From: Methylobacterium sp.
GTDB lineage: Bacteria > Pseudomonadota > Alphaproteobacteria > Rhizobiales > Beijerinckiaceae
Direction: 5' to 3'
Assembly: GCA_020252645.1 (NCBI GenBank)
Contig: JADCCN010000002.1
Span: forward strand, 124,001-188,000
Length of the DNA stretch: 64,000 nucleotides
Shown: in pieces, positions 54,087 to 62,425 of the stretch
Layout of the letters: each line of letters starts with the position of its first letter
How positions within the stretch are numbered: position 1 is the stretch's first letter
Position numbers and translations under genes: made by a program
The notes under the pieces: model-generated
The model's input: the letters and a program-made list of their open reading frames with translations, nothing else
Databases searched by the model: none
What the model was told of the DNA's origin: nothing

Positions 54087-54218
54087 ATGGATTCCCGCCC
54101 GCCTCCGGCGTCGGGAATGACACGCTCACCCTGTCATTCCCGGCGGGGCAAAGCCCCGGACGGGAATCCACAAGGACAAAAAGACATGGATGGCCGGAAC
54201 AAGTCCGGCCATGACGGG
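54087..54218. repeat. Cluster of palindromic intergenic repeats after glyS
   Basis: Three dyads lie in a row: around ATTCCCGCCC/TCGGGAAT (54087-54122); CATTCCCGGCGGGGC and CCCGGACGGGAATCC (54131-54175); and ATGGCCGGAAC/GTCCGGCCAT (54185-54218). Such 'CATTCCCG' and 'GGCCGGAACAAGTCCGGCC' elements are scattered in many alphaproteobacteria. The surrounding gap, 54000-54390, otherwise shows only the glyS remnant. Confidence 0.8.
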
Positions 54219-54390
54219 TGAGCGTCAGGCCGCGTTTCCCCATGATGTCGCACCATCCCCAACGCATTCCGGGTGCTGATCATTCCATCACGCCAATATG
54301 CTTTTGGAATGCATGAAAGCAGGCTAGCCTTCGGCAAAGGCGGAGAAATCCTGTCGCCGCGCCAGAGGGCACCTGCCGGAGGGCACCTGC

Positions 54391-55668
54391 ATGACGAATA
54401 TCGCCACCCGCGCCGTGCCGGCCGGCCTCATCATCCTCTCAGGCTGCCTGATCGCGAGCATCGGTTTCGGGCCGCGTTCGGCGATGGGCTTTTTCCAGCA
54501 GCCGATCATCTCGGCCAATGGCTGGGGGCGGGATGTTTTCGCTCTGGCGCTCGCCATCCAGAACCTGGTCTGGGGCATTGGCCAGCCCTTCATGGGCGCG
54601 ATTGCCGACCGCTTCGGCACGCTGCGCGTGCTCTGGGGCGGCCTTGCGCTCTATGCCGCCGGCCTCGCGCTGATGACGATCTCCACCACCCCCTCGGCGC
54701 TGACGCTGACGGCCGGCGTTCTGATCGGCTTCGGTTTGGCAGGCTCGAGTTTCAACCTTGTGCTCGCCGCCTTCGGCAAATTGCTGCCGCCCGAAAAGCG
54801 CAGCATGGCCTTCGGCTTCGGCACGGCGGCCGGTTCGTTCGGGCAGTTCCTGTTCTCGCCGCTTTCCGTGGTGCTGATCCGCGATTACGGCTGGTCGAAC
54901 GCGCTGCTGGTTTTCGCCGCGCTGACGCTGCTTGCGATGCCGCTGGCCCTGGCACTCGCCACGCCACCGCAGGCGAAGCCCGCCAATGCAACCGATGCGA
55001 CGCAGAACCAGACCGTGAGGCAGGCGCTGACGGAAGCCTTCCATCATCGCTCCTATGTGCTGCTGGTGCTCGGCTTCTTCACCTGCGGCTTCCAGCTCGC
55101 CTTCATCACCGTGCATCTGCCAAGCTATTTCAAGGATATCGGCCTGCCCCCGGAAGTGGGTGGCCTGACGCTGGCGCTGGTGGGCCTGTTCAACATCCTG
55201 GGCTCGCTGTCAGCAGGGTGGCTCGGCAATCGCATGCCCAAGCGCTGGATTCTCGCCTTCATCTATTTCGGCCGTTCGGTCGTCGCGGCGGGGCTTCTCG
55301 CCTCCATCCCTTTCGCGGCCATGCCGGTCAGCCTTTTCGGCGCAGAGACCACGATTGGCGTGATCGCGGCGCTGACTTTCGGCGCGCTGACAGGCCTGTT
55401 GTGGCTTTCCACCGTGCCGCCCACGGCAGCGCTCGTCTCGATCATGTTCGGGCCGCGCTACATGGCGATGCTCTATGGCTTCGCCTTCTTCTCGCACCAG
55501 GTCGGCGGCTTTCTCGGAGTCATCCTCGGCGGCGTGCTGTTCGAGAAGACCGGCAGCTATGATGTGGTCTGGTGGCTGTCCATCGCGCTGGGCGTGGCCT
55601 CGGCGCTGATCAACCTGCCGATCCGCGAGAAGCCCGCACCGCGCCTGGCGATGGCCGGCGCGGTGTGA
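54391..55668 (+). CDS. MFS transporter
   Basis: A 425-residue, twelve-helix major facilitator. The loop 2-3 motif appears as MGAIADRFGTLRVLWGGL and the central cytoplasmic loop is short and Ala/Asn/Gln-rich. GTAAGSFGQFLFSPL and FHHRSYVLLVLGFFTCGFQL resemble carboxylate- or drug-type MFS members; the substrate is unknown. The ATG at 54391 is preceded by a 12-base sequence (GAGGGCACCTGC) repeated twice with a 14-base period, the second copy carrying the ribosome site. It converges on a LysR gene three bases away. Confidence 0.88.
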   Translation: MTNIATRAVPAGLIILSGCLIASIGFGPRSAMGFFQQPIISANGWGRDVFALALAIQNLVWGIGQPFMGAIADRFGTLRVLWGGLALYAAGLALMTISTTPSALTLTAGVLIGFGLAGSSFNLVLAAFGKLLPPEKRSMAFGFGTAAGSFGQFLFSPLSVVLIRDYGWSNALLVFAALTLLAMPLALALATPPQAKPANATDATQNQTVRQALTEAFHHRSYVLLVLGFFTCGFQLAFITVHLPSYFKDIGLPPEVGGLTLALVGLFNILGSLSAGWLGNRMPKRWILAFIYFGRSVVAAGLLASIPFAAMPVSLFGAETTIGVIAALTFGALTGLLWLSTVPPTAALVSIMFGPRYMAMLYGFAFFSHQVGGFLGVILGGVLFEKTGSYDVVWWLSIALGVASALINLPIREKPAPRLAMAGAV

Positions 55669-55671
55669 TTC

Positions 55672-56586
55672 TTACGCCTCCTCGCCTTCCAGCAGCTTGC
55701 GCTGGCGGGCGAGTTCGTGGCCGAAGAAATCGAGGAAGGCCCGCACGCGCGCGGCCTTCTTCAGATCCGGATGCGTGAGCAGCCACAGGCCGGAATCCGC
55801 CTTGGGCATCAGCGCCACGCGCACGAGCGAGGGGTCTTTCGCGCCCATGAAGCAGGGCAGCAAGCCCGCACCGATCCCCGCCCGCAGCCCTGCGAGGATC
55901 GCCGAGACCGCGCTCACCTTTGCCACCACATTCCCGGCAGGAACATGGTCCTCCAGCCATTTGGTGGGGCACATGGTTTGGATGGGGTAGCTCATGCCGA
56001 TCCACGGAATGCCCGGCGCGAGGAAGGCCGAGCCTTCCTTCGGATCAAGCTTGTGGCGCGCGAGGAAATCACGCGAGGCATAGGCGCTCCAGGCGATGGT
56101 GCCGACGCGACGGCCCACCAGCGTTTCGGGAGGATCGGCCGCGGCGCGGATCGCCACATCGGCATCCCGCCGCGACAGATTCAACGGTCGGTTGTCGATG
56201 ATGAAGTCGAGCAGGATTTCCGGAAACTTCGCATGGAACTCCGCGAAGGCCGGCGCGATGAGATCGGAGAACATCGTATCGGCCGTGGTCACGCGCAGCT
56301 CGCCGGATGGGCGAACATCCTGCCCCGCGATACGGCGCTCGAATTCGATGATCGATTCCGACATGCGGGTGGCCAGAGCCACCATTTCCTCGCCGGCGGA
56401 GGTCAAAAGATAGCCCGTGCGCGCGCGCTCGAAAATGCGCACGCCAAGCTGGTCCTCCAGCGTGTTCAGACGACGAAAGACGGTGGAGTTGTTGACCGAG
56501 AGCGCCTCGGCGGCGCCACCCAGGGATCGGGCATCGGCGATCGCCTTCACAAGGCGAAAGTCGTCCCATGCGAGGGGTTGAGGCAT
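55672..56586 (-). CDS. LysR-family transcriptional regulator
   Basis: A 304-residue regulator: N-terminal winged helix-turn-helix (FRLVKAIADARSLGGAAEALSVNNSTVFRRLNTLE, split by variable residues; residues 8-65) and a LysR substrate-binding domain. It reads VNNSTVFRRL at the recognition helix, the version found in many alphaproteobacterial LysR proteins that act alone. Targets are unknown; the convergent MFS gene is not obviously controlled. It does not sit beside the beta-oxidation operon, so it is not an evident candidate for the shared operator. Confidence 0.93.
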   Translation of the reverse strand: MPQPLAWDDFRLVKAIADARSLGGAAEALSVNNSTVFRRLNTLEDQLGVRIFERARTGYLLTSAGEEMVALATRMSESIIEFERRIAGQDVRPSGELRVTTADTMFSDLIAPAFAEFHAKFPEILLDFIIDNRPLNLSRRDADVAIRAAADPPETLVGRRVGTIAWSAYASRDFLARHKLDPKEGSAFLAPGIPWIGMSYPIQTMCPTKWLEDHVPAGNVVAKVSAVSAILAGLRAGIGAGLLPCFMGAKDPSLVRVALMPKADSGLWLLTHPDLKKAARVRAFLDFFGHELARQRKLLEGEEA

Positions 56587-56666
56587 TGCGATTCCGCATG
56601 ATTATTTTGTCAGCAACTATACCAGAAATTGCAGGCTGCAACAATGGGCCGGCCGCACGCCCATCT

Positions 56667-57677
56667 TCAACTTAAGTCATATATAGCTGGACCACGCGGG
56701 GCCGCGGCCCTCTGCAAGCGGTCAAAAATCGCTTCTCCGAGCCCTGCTCTGGAAAACTTGACCACGCCAATCGCACTGGGAGAAATTCCATCCAGGCGCC
56801 TCAGCATGGCATAGAGGTTGGCGGCCGCCTCCACGGGGTCGCCCTTTTCGGAAAGGTTGAGCGTTCGCGCGGGATGGGCGCCCGCTGGCCATTCTGGTCC
56901 AAATGCCAGACAGGCCTCGTCCGGCCCGATGCTCGTCGCCTCCAGCCGGATGGGCGCGCGCGTGGCATAATGCGAAGTCAGGCGGCCAGGCGCGAGCGGA
57001 TTATCCTCGCTGGCCGTCTCGGGATCTGCCAGGCATCGGCCGATCACCGCCTCCACCGAATCGCGCGTGACAGCGCCGGGCCGCAGCAGAACCACCCGGT
57101 CATCGAGGCAGGCCAGGATGGTGGATTCGACGCCAACAGGGGCGGCCTCCCCCATGACCACCGCATCAATGCGCCCCTCGAGATCCGCGAGCACATGCCG
57201 TGCTTCCGTTGGCGAGACGTGCCCGGAGCGGTTGGCACTCGGCGCGGCGATGGGCCTGCCTGCCTCGCGGAGGATCGCGCGTGCGGTCGGCTCGGACGGC
57301 ACCCGGATGGCCAGCGTGGAAAGCCCGGCGCGCGCCAGCTCACAGACCGGTCCGTTCTGCCGCGCCGGCACCACCAAGGTCAAAGGTCCCGGCCAGAAGG
57401 CCTTCGCGAGCCTGCGCGCATTCCCGTTGAAAACACCCAAAGCGAAGGCGCTTTCCACGTCCGGAACATGCGCGATCAGCGGATTGAAACTCGGCCGCCC
57501 CTTGGCGGCGTAGAGGCGCGCCACGGCGGCGCTGTCTGTCGCATCCGCGCCGAGCCCATAGACCGTCTCGGTCGGGAAGGCGACCAGCGCTCCATGCCCA
57601 AGCAGGCGACCGGCCTCGGCCAGCGAGGCGGCATCCGTGCCAAGGCGAAGGGTGGAGCATGGATCGGTCATGGCCAT
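56667..57677 (-). CDS. Threonylcarbamoyl-AMP synthase (TsaC/Sua5, long form)
   Basis: The enzyme makes the threonylcarbamoyl-AMP used for the t6A modification of tRNA. The N-terminal YrdC domain shows VAFPTETVYGLGADAT, AAKGRPSFNPLIAHV, WPGPLTLVV, TLAIRVPSEPTARAIL and IAAPSANRSGHVSPT. The C-terminal part (APGRLTSHYATRAPIRLE onward) is the Sua5 domain, so at 336 residues this is the long form. Starts at 57677 and 57671 are both possible. It is divergent from the acyl-CoA dehydrogenase across the 57691-57718 operator. Confidence 0.95.
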   Translation of the reverse strand: MAMTDPCSTLRLGTDAASLAEAGRLLGHGALVAFPTETVYGLGADATDSAAVARLYAAKGRPSFNPLIAHVPDVESAFALGVFNGNARRLAKAFWPGPLTLVVPARQNGPVCELARAGLSTLAIRVPSEPTARAILREAGRPIAAPSANRSGHVSPTEARHVLADLEGRIDAVVMGEAAPVGVESTILACLDDRVVLLRPGAVTRDSVEAVIGRCLADPETASEDNPLAPGRLTSHYATRAPIRLEATSIGPDEACLAFGPEWPAGAHPARTLNLSEKGDPVEAAANLYAMLRRLDGISPSAIGVVKFSRAGLGEAIFDRLQRAAAPRGPAIYDLS

Positions 57678-57690
57678 CTTTACAGGGCGG

Positions 57691-57718
57691 CGATATAGTT
57701 TATATCTGAACTATATCG
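57691..57718. promoter_or_regulatory. Palindromic operator upstream of the beta-oxidation operon
   Basis: CGATATAGTTTA and TGAACTATATCG form a 12-base dyad with one mismatch around TATC. The core TAGTTTA-N4-TGAACTA matches the operator in the ETF-QO promoter (TAGTTTA-N4-TAAACTA). It lies 14 bases from the TsaC start and about 185 bases before the acyl-CoA dehydrogenase ATG, and could affect both. Confidence 0.7.
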
Positions 57719-57903
57719 CGCTGCACGGCTTTCCTAAGGCCTTGCGGCCGGGGAGGCAAATCGGCGCGGGGAACGGGGCTGACCGGCACTGGCCAAGCGC
57801 ATTCGAGCCGCCTAGGCTCGCAAGCAGAAACGATGTCGAGCCGCCTAGGCCGGCACTTGGCGAGGGGGCTGGCAGGCCCCGGATTGCGACGAGGGAGGAA
57901 GGC

Positions 57904-59682
57904 ATGACGTATCGCGCGCCGGTCGAGGACATTCTGTTTGCCATGCGCCATGTCGCAGGTCTCGAGCAGGGGATCGCGAGCGGGCTCTATGCCGACCTTG
58001 CGGATGGCATGGCCGAGGCTGTGCTGGAGGAAGCCGCGAAGTTTGCCGAGAGCCGGATCGCTCCGCTCAATCGCGGCGGTGACAAGGAAACCTCCCGCCT
58101 CGTGGAGGGCGATGTCGTCACGCCCAAGGGCTTCAGGGAAGCTTACTCCGATTGGGCCGCCGGCGGCTGGGCCGGCGTTGCGGCTGAACCCGCGCATGGC
58201 GGGCAGGGACTGCCGATCCTGCTCAATATCGGCTGCACGGAACTTTGGAACGCCGCGAATCTCGCCTTCGCGCTCAACCCGCTTCTCACCATGGGCGCGG
58301 TCGAGGCGCTGACGGCGCATGGCTCCGTGCATCTGCAGAAGACCTTCCTCGAAAAGATGATTTCCGGCCAATGGACGGGCACGATGAACCTCACCGAGCC
58401 GCAGGCCGGTTCGGATCTGGCGCTGCTCACCAGCCGCGCCGAGCGCAATGGCGACGGCACCTATCGCATCTTCGGCCAGAAGATCTTCATTACCTATGGC
58501 GACCATGACCTGACCGAGAACATCGTGCATCTGGTGCTGGCGCGCCTGCCGGATGCGCCGCCGGGCACGCGCGGAATTTCGCTTTTCGTGGTTCCGAAAT
58601 TCATTCCGAAGGCCGATGGCACACCGGGTGAGCGCAACGATGTCCGCTGCCACGCGCTGGAGCACAAGCTCGGCATCCATGCCTCGCCCACGGCGACCAT
58701 GATTTATGGCGACAGGGGCGGCGCCCTCGGCTGGCTTGTCGGCGAGGAGAACAAGGGCCTCGCCTGCATGTTCACCATGATGAACAATGCCCGGCTCGCG
58801 GTGGGGGTGCAGGGTGTGGCGGTGGCGGATCGCGCCTGCCAGCAGGCTCTCGCCTACGCCCGGGATCGCAAGCAGGGCAAGGCGATGGGTGCGGCTCAGA
58901 CCAGCCCGATCGTCGAGCACCCGGATGTAAAGCGCATGCTGATCGAGATGCGCTCGAAGACCGCCGCGGCCCGCGCGATCTGCCTCGTCACCGCCGCCGC
59001 GCTGGATCGCCATCATCGCCTCGAAGGCGCGGCGGCCAGGGTCGCCCATGAGGAGGCAAGCCTGCTGACGCCGGTCGCCAAGGCCTTCTCCACCGATATC
59101 GGCGTGGAGGTCGCCTCGCTCGGCGTGCAGATTCATGGCGGGATGGGCTTCGTGGAGGAAACCGGTGCCGCGCAGCATTATCGCGATGCGCGCATCCTGC
59201 CGATCTACGAAGGCACCAACGGCATTCAGGCCATCGACCTCGTGACGCGCAAGTTGCCGCTTTCCGAGGGCCGCACGGTGAAGGCGGTGCTCGGCCGCTA
59301 TGCCCGCACGGTGGCGGCGGCACGTGCCATCAACCACCCCGCTTTCGCGCGCATCGGCCATCGGCTGGAAGAAGGGCTCGGCGCGCTCGAGCGCGCAACC
59401 GATTTCATGCTCGCCTCGCTTGGCTCGAAGCCGAATGACGCGCTGGCGGGCGCGACGCCCTATCTGCGGCTTTTCGGCCTTGTCGCGGGCGGTGCCTATC
59501 TCGCGGATCAGGCGCTGGCGGCCCATGCCGGCCTCGGCGCGGGCGAGACCGACCCGCGACACCGGACCCGCATCGCCGATGCCCGCTTCTTCGCCGAAAA
59601 TCTCGTGACCGCTGCAAGCGGCCTCGAGACGACGATCCTCGAAGGGGCGGATTCCGTGAACATCGCCTGGGCGGCCGAATAA
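57904..59682 (+). CDS. Acyl-CoA dehydrogenase (large, FadE-like)
   Basis: A 592-residue flavoprotein for the first oxidation of beta-oxidation, passing electrons to ETF. Features: MNLTEPQAGSDLALL, the KIFITYGDHDLTENIVH strand, LGIHASPTATMIYG, MNNARLAVGVQGVAVADRA and YRDARILPIYEGTNGIQAIDLVTRKL (split by variable residues), with the extra C-terminal domain of the large class. ATG 57904 is preceded by GGAGGAAGG; the open frame to 57637 crosses the operator and is rejected. It heads an operon with enoyl-CoA hydratase and an SDR. Confidence 0.95.
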   Translation: MTYRAPVEDILFAMRHVAGLEQGIASGLYADLADGMAEAVLEEAAKFAESRIAPLNRGGDKETSRLVEGDVVTPKGFREAYSDWAAGGWAGVAAEPAHGGQGLPILLNIGCTELWNAANLAFALNPLLTMGAVEALTAHGSVHLQKTFLEKMISGQWTGTMNLTEPQAGSDLALLTSRAERNGDGTYRIFGQKIFITYGDHDLTENIVHLVLARLPDAPPGTRGISLFVVPKFIPKADGTPGERNDVRCHALEHKLGIHASPTATMIYGDRGGALGWLVGEENKGLACMFTMMNNARLAVGVQGVAVADRACQQALAYARDRKQGKAMGAAQTSPIVEHPDVKRMLIEMRSKTAAARAICLVTAAALDRHHRLEGAAARVAHEEASLLTPVAKAFSTDIGVEVASLGVQIHGGMGFVEETGAAQHYRDARILPIYEGTNGIQAIDLVTRKLPLSEGRTVKAVLGRYARTVAAARAINHPAFARIGHRLEEGLGALERATDFMLASLGSKPNDALAGATPYLRLFGLVAGGAYLADQALAAHAGLGAGETDPRHRTRIADARFFAENLVTAASGLETTILEGADSVNIAWAAE

Positions 59683-59691
59683 GGATCCATC

Positions 59692-60441
59692 ATGAGCGAT
59701 GTCGTTGTCACCAGCGAAGGGGCGCTGTCCATCCTGCGCCTCCATCGCGCGGAGAAGAAGAATGCGCTCACGGGCGCGATGTACACGGCGCTGTCCCATG
59801 CCCTGAAGGAAGCCAATGCCGATGACGGCGTGGGCGCCATCGTGATCCTCGGGCAACCGGGCATCTTCTGCGCCGGCAATGACATCAAGGATTTCATCGG
59901 CTTCGCGATGGGCGGGGGCATCGGCCAGCCGATCCTCGATTTCCTGCGCGCGCTGGTTGCGAACGAAAAGCCGCTGGTGGCGGGCGTGGATGGCGCGGCC
60001 ATCGGCATCGGCACCACGATGATCCTGCATTGCGATTATGCGGTTGCTTCCAACCGCTCGGTTTTCGCGACCCCCTTCGTGGATCTCGGCCTCGTGCCGG
60101 AGGCGGCCTCGAGCCTCATCGTGCCGCAGCTCATGGGCAATCGCCTGGCTTTCGAGATGCTGGCGATGGGCGCGAAATTCGACGCAAACCGCGCCCGCGA
60201 GACCGGCCTTGTCAATGCCGTGACCGAGCCTTCCACGCTGGAGGCGGACACGCTCGAAACGGCCAGGGCCATCGCCGCGAGGCCGCGCGAGGCGGTGCGC
60301 CTCACGCGCAGGCTGATCCGTGGCGATCCCTCCGCCATTCTCGCGCGCATCGACGAGGAGGCGAAGCTGTTCTCCGAGCGGCTGATGTCGAAAGAGGCGC
60401 GCCAGGCCTTCGAAGCTTTCCTTGCCAAGGGCAAATCCTGA
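59692..60441 (+). CDS. Enoyl-CoA hydratase/isomerase
   Basis: A 249-residue crotonase-fold enzyme. The oxyanion segment GIFCAGNDIKDF and the second one, VDGAAIGIGTTMILHCDYAVAS, are clear. In place of the usual second catalytic Glu the strand reads FVDLGLVPEAASS, which keeps a Glu. It starts ten bases after the dehydrogenase and is translated in the same operon. Its TGA stop falls inside the first unit of a 16-bp tandem duplication. Confidence 0.93.
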   Translation: MSDVVVTSEGALSILRLHRAEKKNALTGAMYTALSHALKEANADDGVGAIVILGQPGIFCAGNDIKDFIGFAMGGGIGQPILDFLRALVANEKPLVAGVDGAAIGIGTTMILHCDYAVASNRSVFATPFVDLGLVPEAASSLIVPQLMGNRLAFEMLAMGAKFDANRARETGLVNAVTEPSTLEADTLETARAIAARPREAVRLTRRLIRGDPSAILARIDEEAKLFSERLMSKEARQAFEAFLAKGKS

Positions 60442-60465
60442 TCCTGGCCAATCCTGATCCTGGCC
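60434..60465. repeat. 16-bp tandem duplication at the hydratase stop
   Basis: AATCCTGATCCTGGCC occurs twice head to tail (60434-60449, 60450-60465), with a partial third start (AATCCCGAT). The enoyl-CoA hydratase stop codon TGA (60439-60441) lies in copy 1. The event lengthened the spacer to the next gene without changing the protein. Confidence 0.9.
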
Positions 60466-60492
60466 AATCCCGATTTTCAACGGAGCCGACCC

Positions 60493-61359
60493 ATGAGCCT
60501 TTCCGGAAAAACCCTTTTCATCACCGGGGCCTCGCGCGGCATCGGCCTCGCCATCGCCTTGCGCGCTGCGCGGGATGGCGCGAATGTCGTTGTCGCGGCC
60601 AAGACCGTCGAGGCGCATCCCAAGCTTGAAGGCACCATTTTCACGGCCGCCGAGGAAATCGGGAAGGCCGGCGGCAAGGCGCTGCCGATCCAGCTCGACA
60701 TTCGCGATGACGCCGCCACCGAAGCCGCCTTCGCCAGGGCCGCGCAGCATTTCGGCGGCATCGATATCGTCGTGAACAATGCCTCCGCCATCCAGCTTGC
60801 GCCGGTCGAGAAGCTGGAGATGAAGCGCTTCGACCTGATGCACCAGATCAACGCGCGCGGCACCTATCTCGTTTCGCGCTGCGCCCTGCCCTACCTCGCC
60901 AAGGCCGCAAACCCGCATATCCTGATGCTCTCGCCCCCGCTCGACATGAAGACCAGGTGGTTCGCGGGGCATACCGGCTATTCCATGGCGAAGTTCGGCA
61001 TGAGCCTCGTGGTGCTGGGCCTCGCCGGCGAGACGCGCGGCCGCATCGGTGTGAACGCGCTCTGGCCGCGCACCACCATCGCCACGGCGGCGGTGAACAA
61101 CCTGCTCGGCGGCGAAGCCCTGATGCGTGCATCACGCACCCCGGAGATCCTCGCGGATGCGGCCTGTGCGATCTTCAACAAGGACGCGAAGACCTTCACC
61201 GGCAACTTCCTGATCGACGATAGTTTCCTTGCGGGCGAGGGCGTGACGGAATTCGACCATTACCGGAATGATCCCACCCAGGCTTTGGCACCGGATTTCT
61301 TCGTGCCGGATGATATTCCCGCGCCGCCATGCGCGACTTACGGGCCGCTGAAGGCCTGA
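60493..61359 (+). CDS. HSDL2-like short-chain dehydrogenase
   Basis: A 288-residue SDR. The NAD(P) loop is ITGASRGIGLAIAL; AAKTVEAHPKLEGTIFTAAEE is a hallmark of hydroxysteroid-dehydrogenase-like 2 (HSDL2); the active site Tyr-Lys is in GYSMAKFGMS. No C-terminal sterol-carrier domain is present, unlike animal HSDL2. Its place behind acyl-CoA dehydrogenase and enoyl-CoA hydratase suggests a hydroxyacyl-CoA or related step, but this is inferred from context. Confidence 0.9.
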   Translation: MSLSGKTLFITGASRGIGLAIALRAARDGANVVVAAKTVEAHPKLEGTIFTAAEEIGKAGGKALPIQLDIRDDAATEAAFARAAQHFGGIDIVVNNASAIQLAPVEKLEMKRFDLMHQINARGTYLVSRCALPYLAKAANPHILMLSPPLDMKTRWFAGHTGYSMAKFGMSLVVLGLAGETRGRIGVNALWPRTTIATAAVNNLLGGEALMRASRTPEILADAACAIFNKDAKTFTGNFLIDDSFLAGEGVTEFDHYRNDPTQALAPDFFVPDDIPAPPCATYGPLKA

Positions 61360-61437
61360 ATTTCTCCTTGATTTCCGTGGCTCGGCGAGGCTCTATCCGC
61401 CTTGGTTTCGGCGTGCAGGAAGAAGGGGGAGGGCCGC

Positions 61438-62424
61438 ATGATCATTGCCTATCTCCCCGGGCAGATGGGCTCCGATGGCCGCTGCAATCTCGAGCGCGCC
61501 ATCATCGGCGAGGGCGATGCCGTTCCGGCCGAGGCGGTGTGGATCGACCTCCTCAACCCGACCCGCAGCGAGGATGCGCGGGTGGAGGCGCGTCTCGGAA
61601 TCGCCATCCCCACGCGCGAGGAAACCGAGAATATCGAACCTTCCGAGGTGCTCTATGTCGAGAATGGCGTGCGCTACATGTCCGCGCGCATCCTCTGCCA
61701 ATCCGAGAGCGAAACACCGAAGCTCGCGCCGATCTCCTTCATTCTGAAGGATCATCACCTGGTCACCGTGCGCTATGACGAGCCGCGCTCCTTCCAGATG
61801 TTCGTGAACCGCATGGCGCGGCCCGCCGCCTGCACGCCGACGGGCGATCACATGCTGATCGCGCTTTTCGAAACGGTGATCGACCGCGCGGCTGAACTGC
61901 TGCGCATGGCCGGCGAGCGAATCGATGATGTCTCTCCGCTCGTTTTCGGCGCGCAGGAGAGCGATCCCGGCGTGTTCCGCCAGACCCTGCAGACGATGGG
62001 TCTTGAAGGCGCGCGCATCTCCAAGGTGCGCGAGAGCCTCGTTTCCATCGAGCGCATGCTGCTCTTCCTCACGGCGAATACCGCCGGCGCAACCCTGCCC
62101 GAGAACCTGCGCGGGGAAGTGCGCACCACACTCCGCGACTTGCAGAGTCTCGAGGATCACGCGACCTTCCTCGCCTCGAAGATCCAGTTCCTGCTCGATG
62201 CCACGCTGGGCCTCGTCAACCTCGAGCAGAACAAGATCATCAAGATCTTCTCGGTGGCGGCCGTCATCTTCCTGCCGCCCACGCTCATTGCGTCGATTTA
62301 CGGCATGAACTTCAAGGTGATGCCCGAACTCGAATGGGCTGCGGGCTACCCCATGGCGCTGGCGCTGATGGTCGCTGCGGCGGGCGGCACCTATGCTTTC
62401 TTCAAGATCAAGCGCTGGCTGTGA
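61438..62424 (+). CDS. corA: CorA-family magnesium/divalent metal channel
   Basis: A 328-residue CorA channel: a cytoplasmic domain (to about residue 265), then two C-terminal helices. The pore motif is YGMNF followed by a polar loop (KVMPELEWAAGYP). IEPSEVLYVENGVRYM and the long helix ahead of the membrane region fit the family. ATG 61438 has GGGGGAGGG upstream; the start at 61402 is not needed. It ends one base before the SRAP gene. Confidence 0.94.
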   Translation: MIIAYLPGQMGSDGRCNLERAIIGEGDAVPAEAVWIDLLNPTRSEDARVEARLGIAIPTREETENIEPSEVLYVENGVRYMSARILCQSESETPKLAPISFILKDHHLVTVRYDEPRSFQMFVNRMARPAACTPTGDHMLIALFETVIDRAAELLRMAGERIDDVSPLVFGAQESDPGVFRQTLQTMGLEGARISKVRESLVSIERMLLFLTANTAGATLPENLRGEVRTTLRDLQSLEDHATFLASKIQFLLDATLGLVNLEQNKIIKIFSVAAVIFLPPTLIASIYGMNFKVMPELEWAAGYPMALALMVAAAGGTYAFFKIKRWL

Positions 62425-62425
62425 C

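Noticed and set aside
55672-56586. LysR gene as the regulator of the shared fatty-acid operator
   Set aside because: LysR sites normally have a T-N11-A core and lie next to the regulator gene; the operator is a short AT-rich dyad more like TetR or GntR sites, and the LysR gene is separated by tsaC.
57700-60972. 1090-residue open frame on the minus strand
   Set aside because: It is the antisense of the acyl-CoA dehydrogenase, enoyl-CoA hydratase and SDR genes. High GC at third positions leaves antisense frames open, and its composition (Arg/His/Gly/Ala-rich, no domain look) is that of a shadow.
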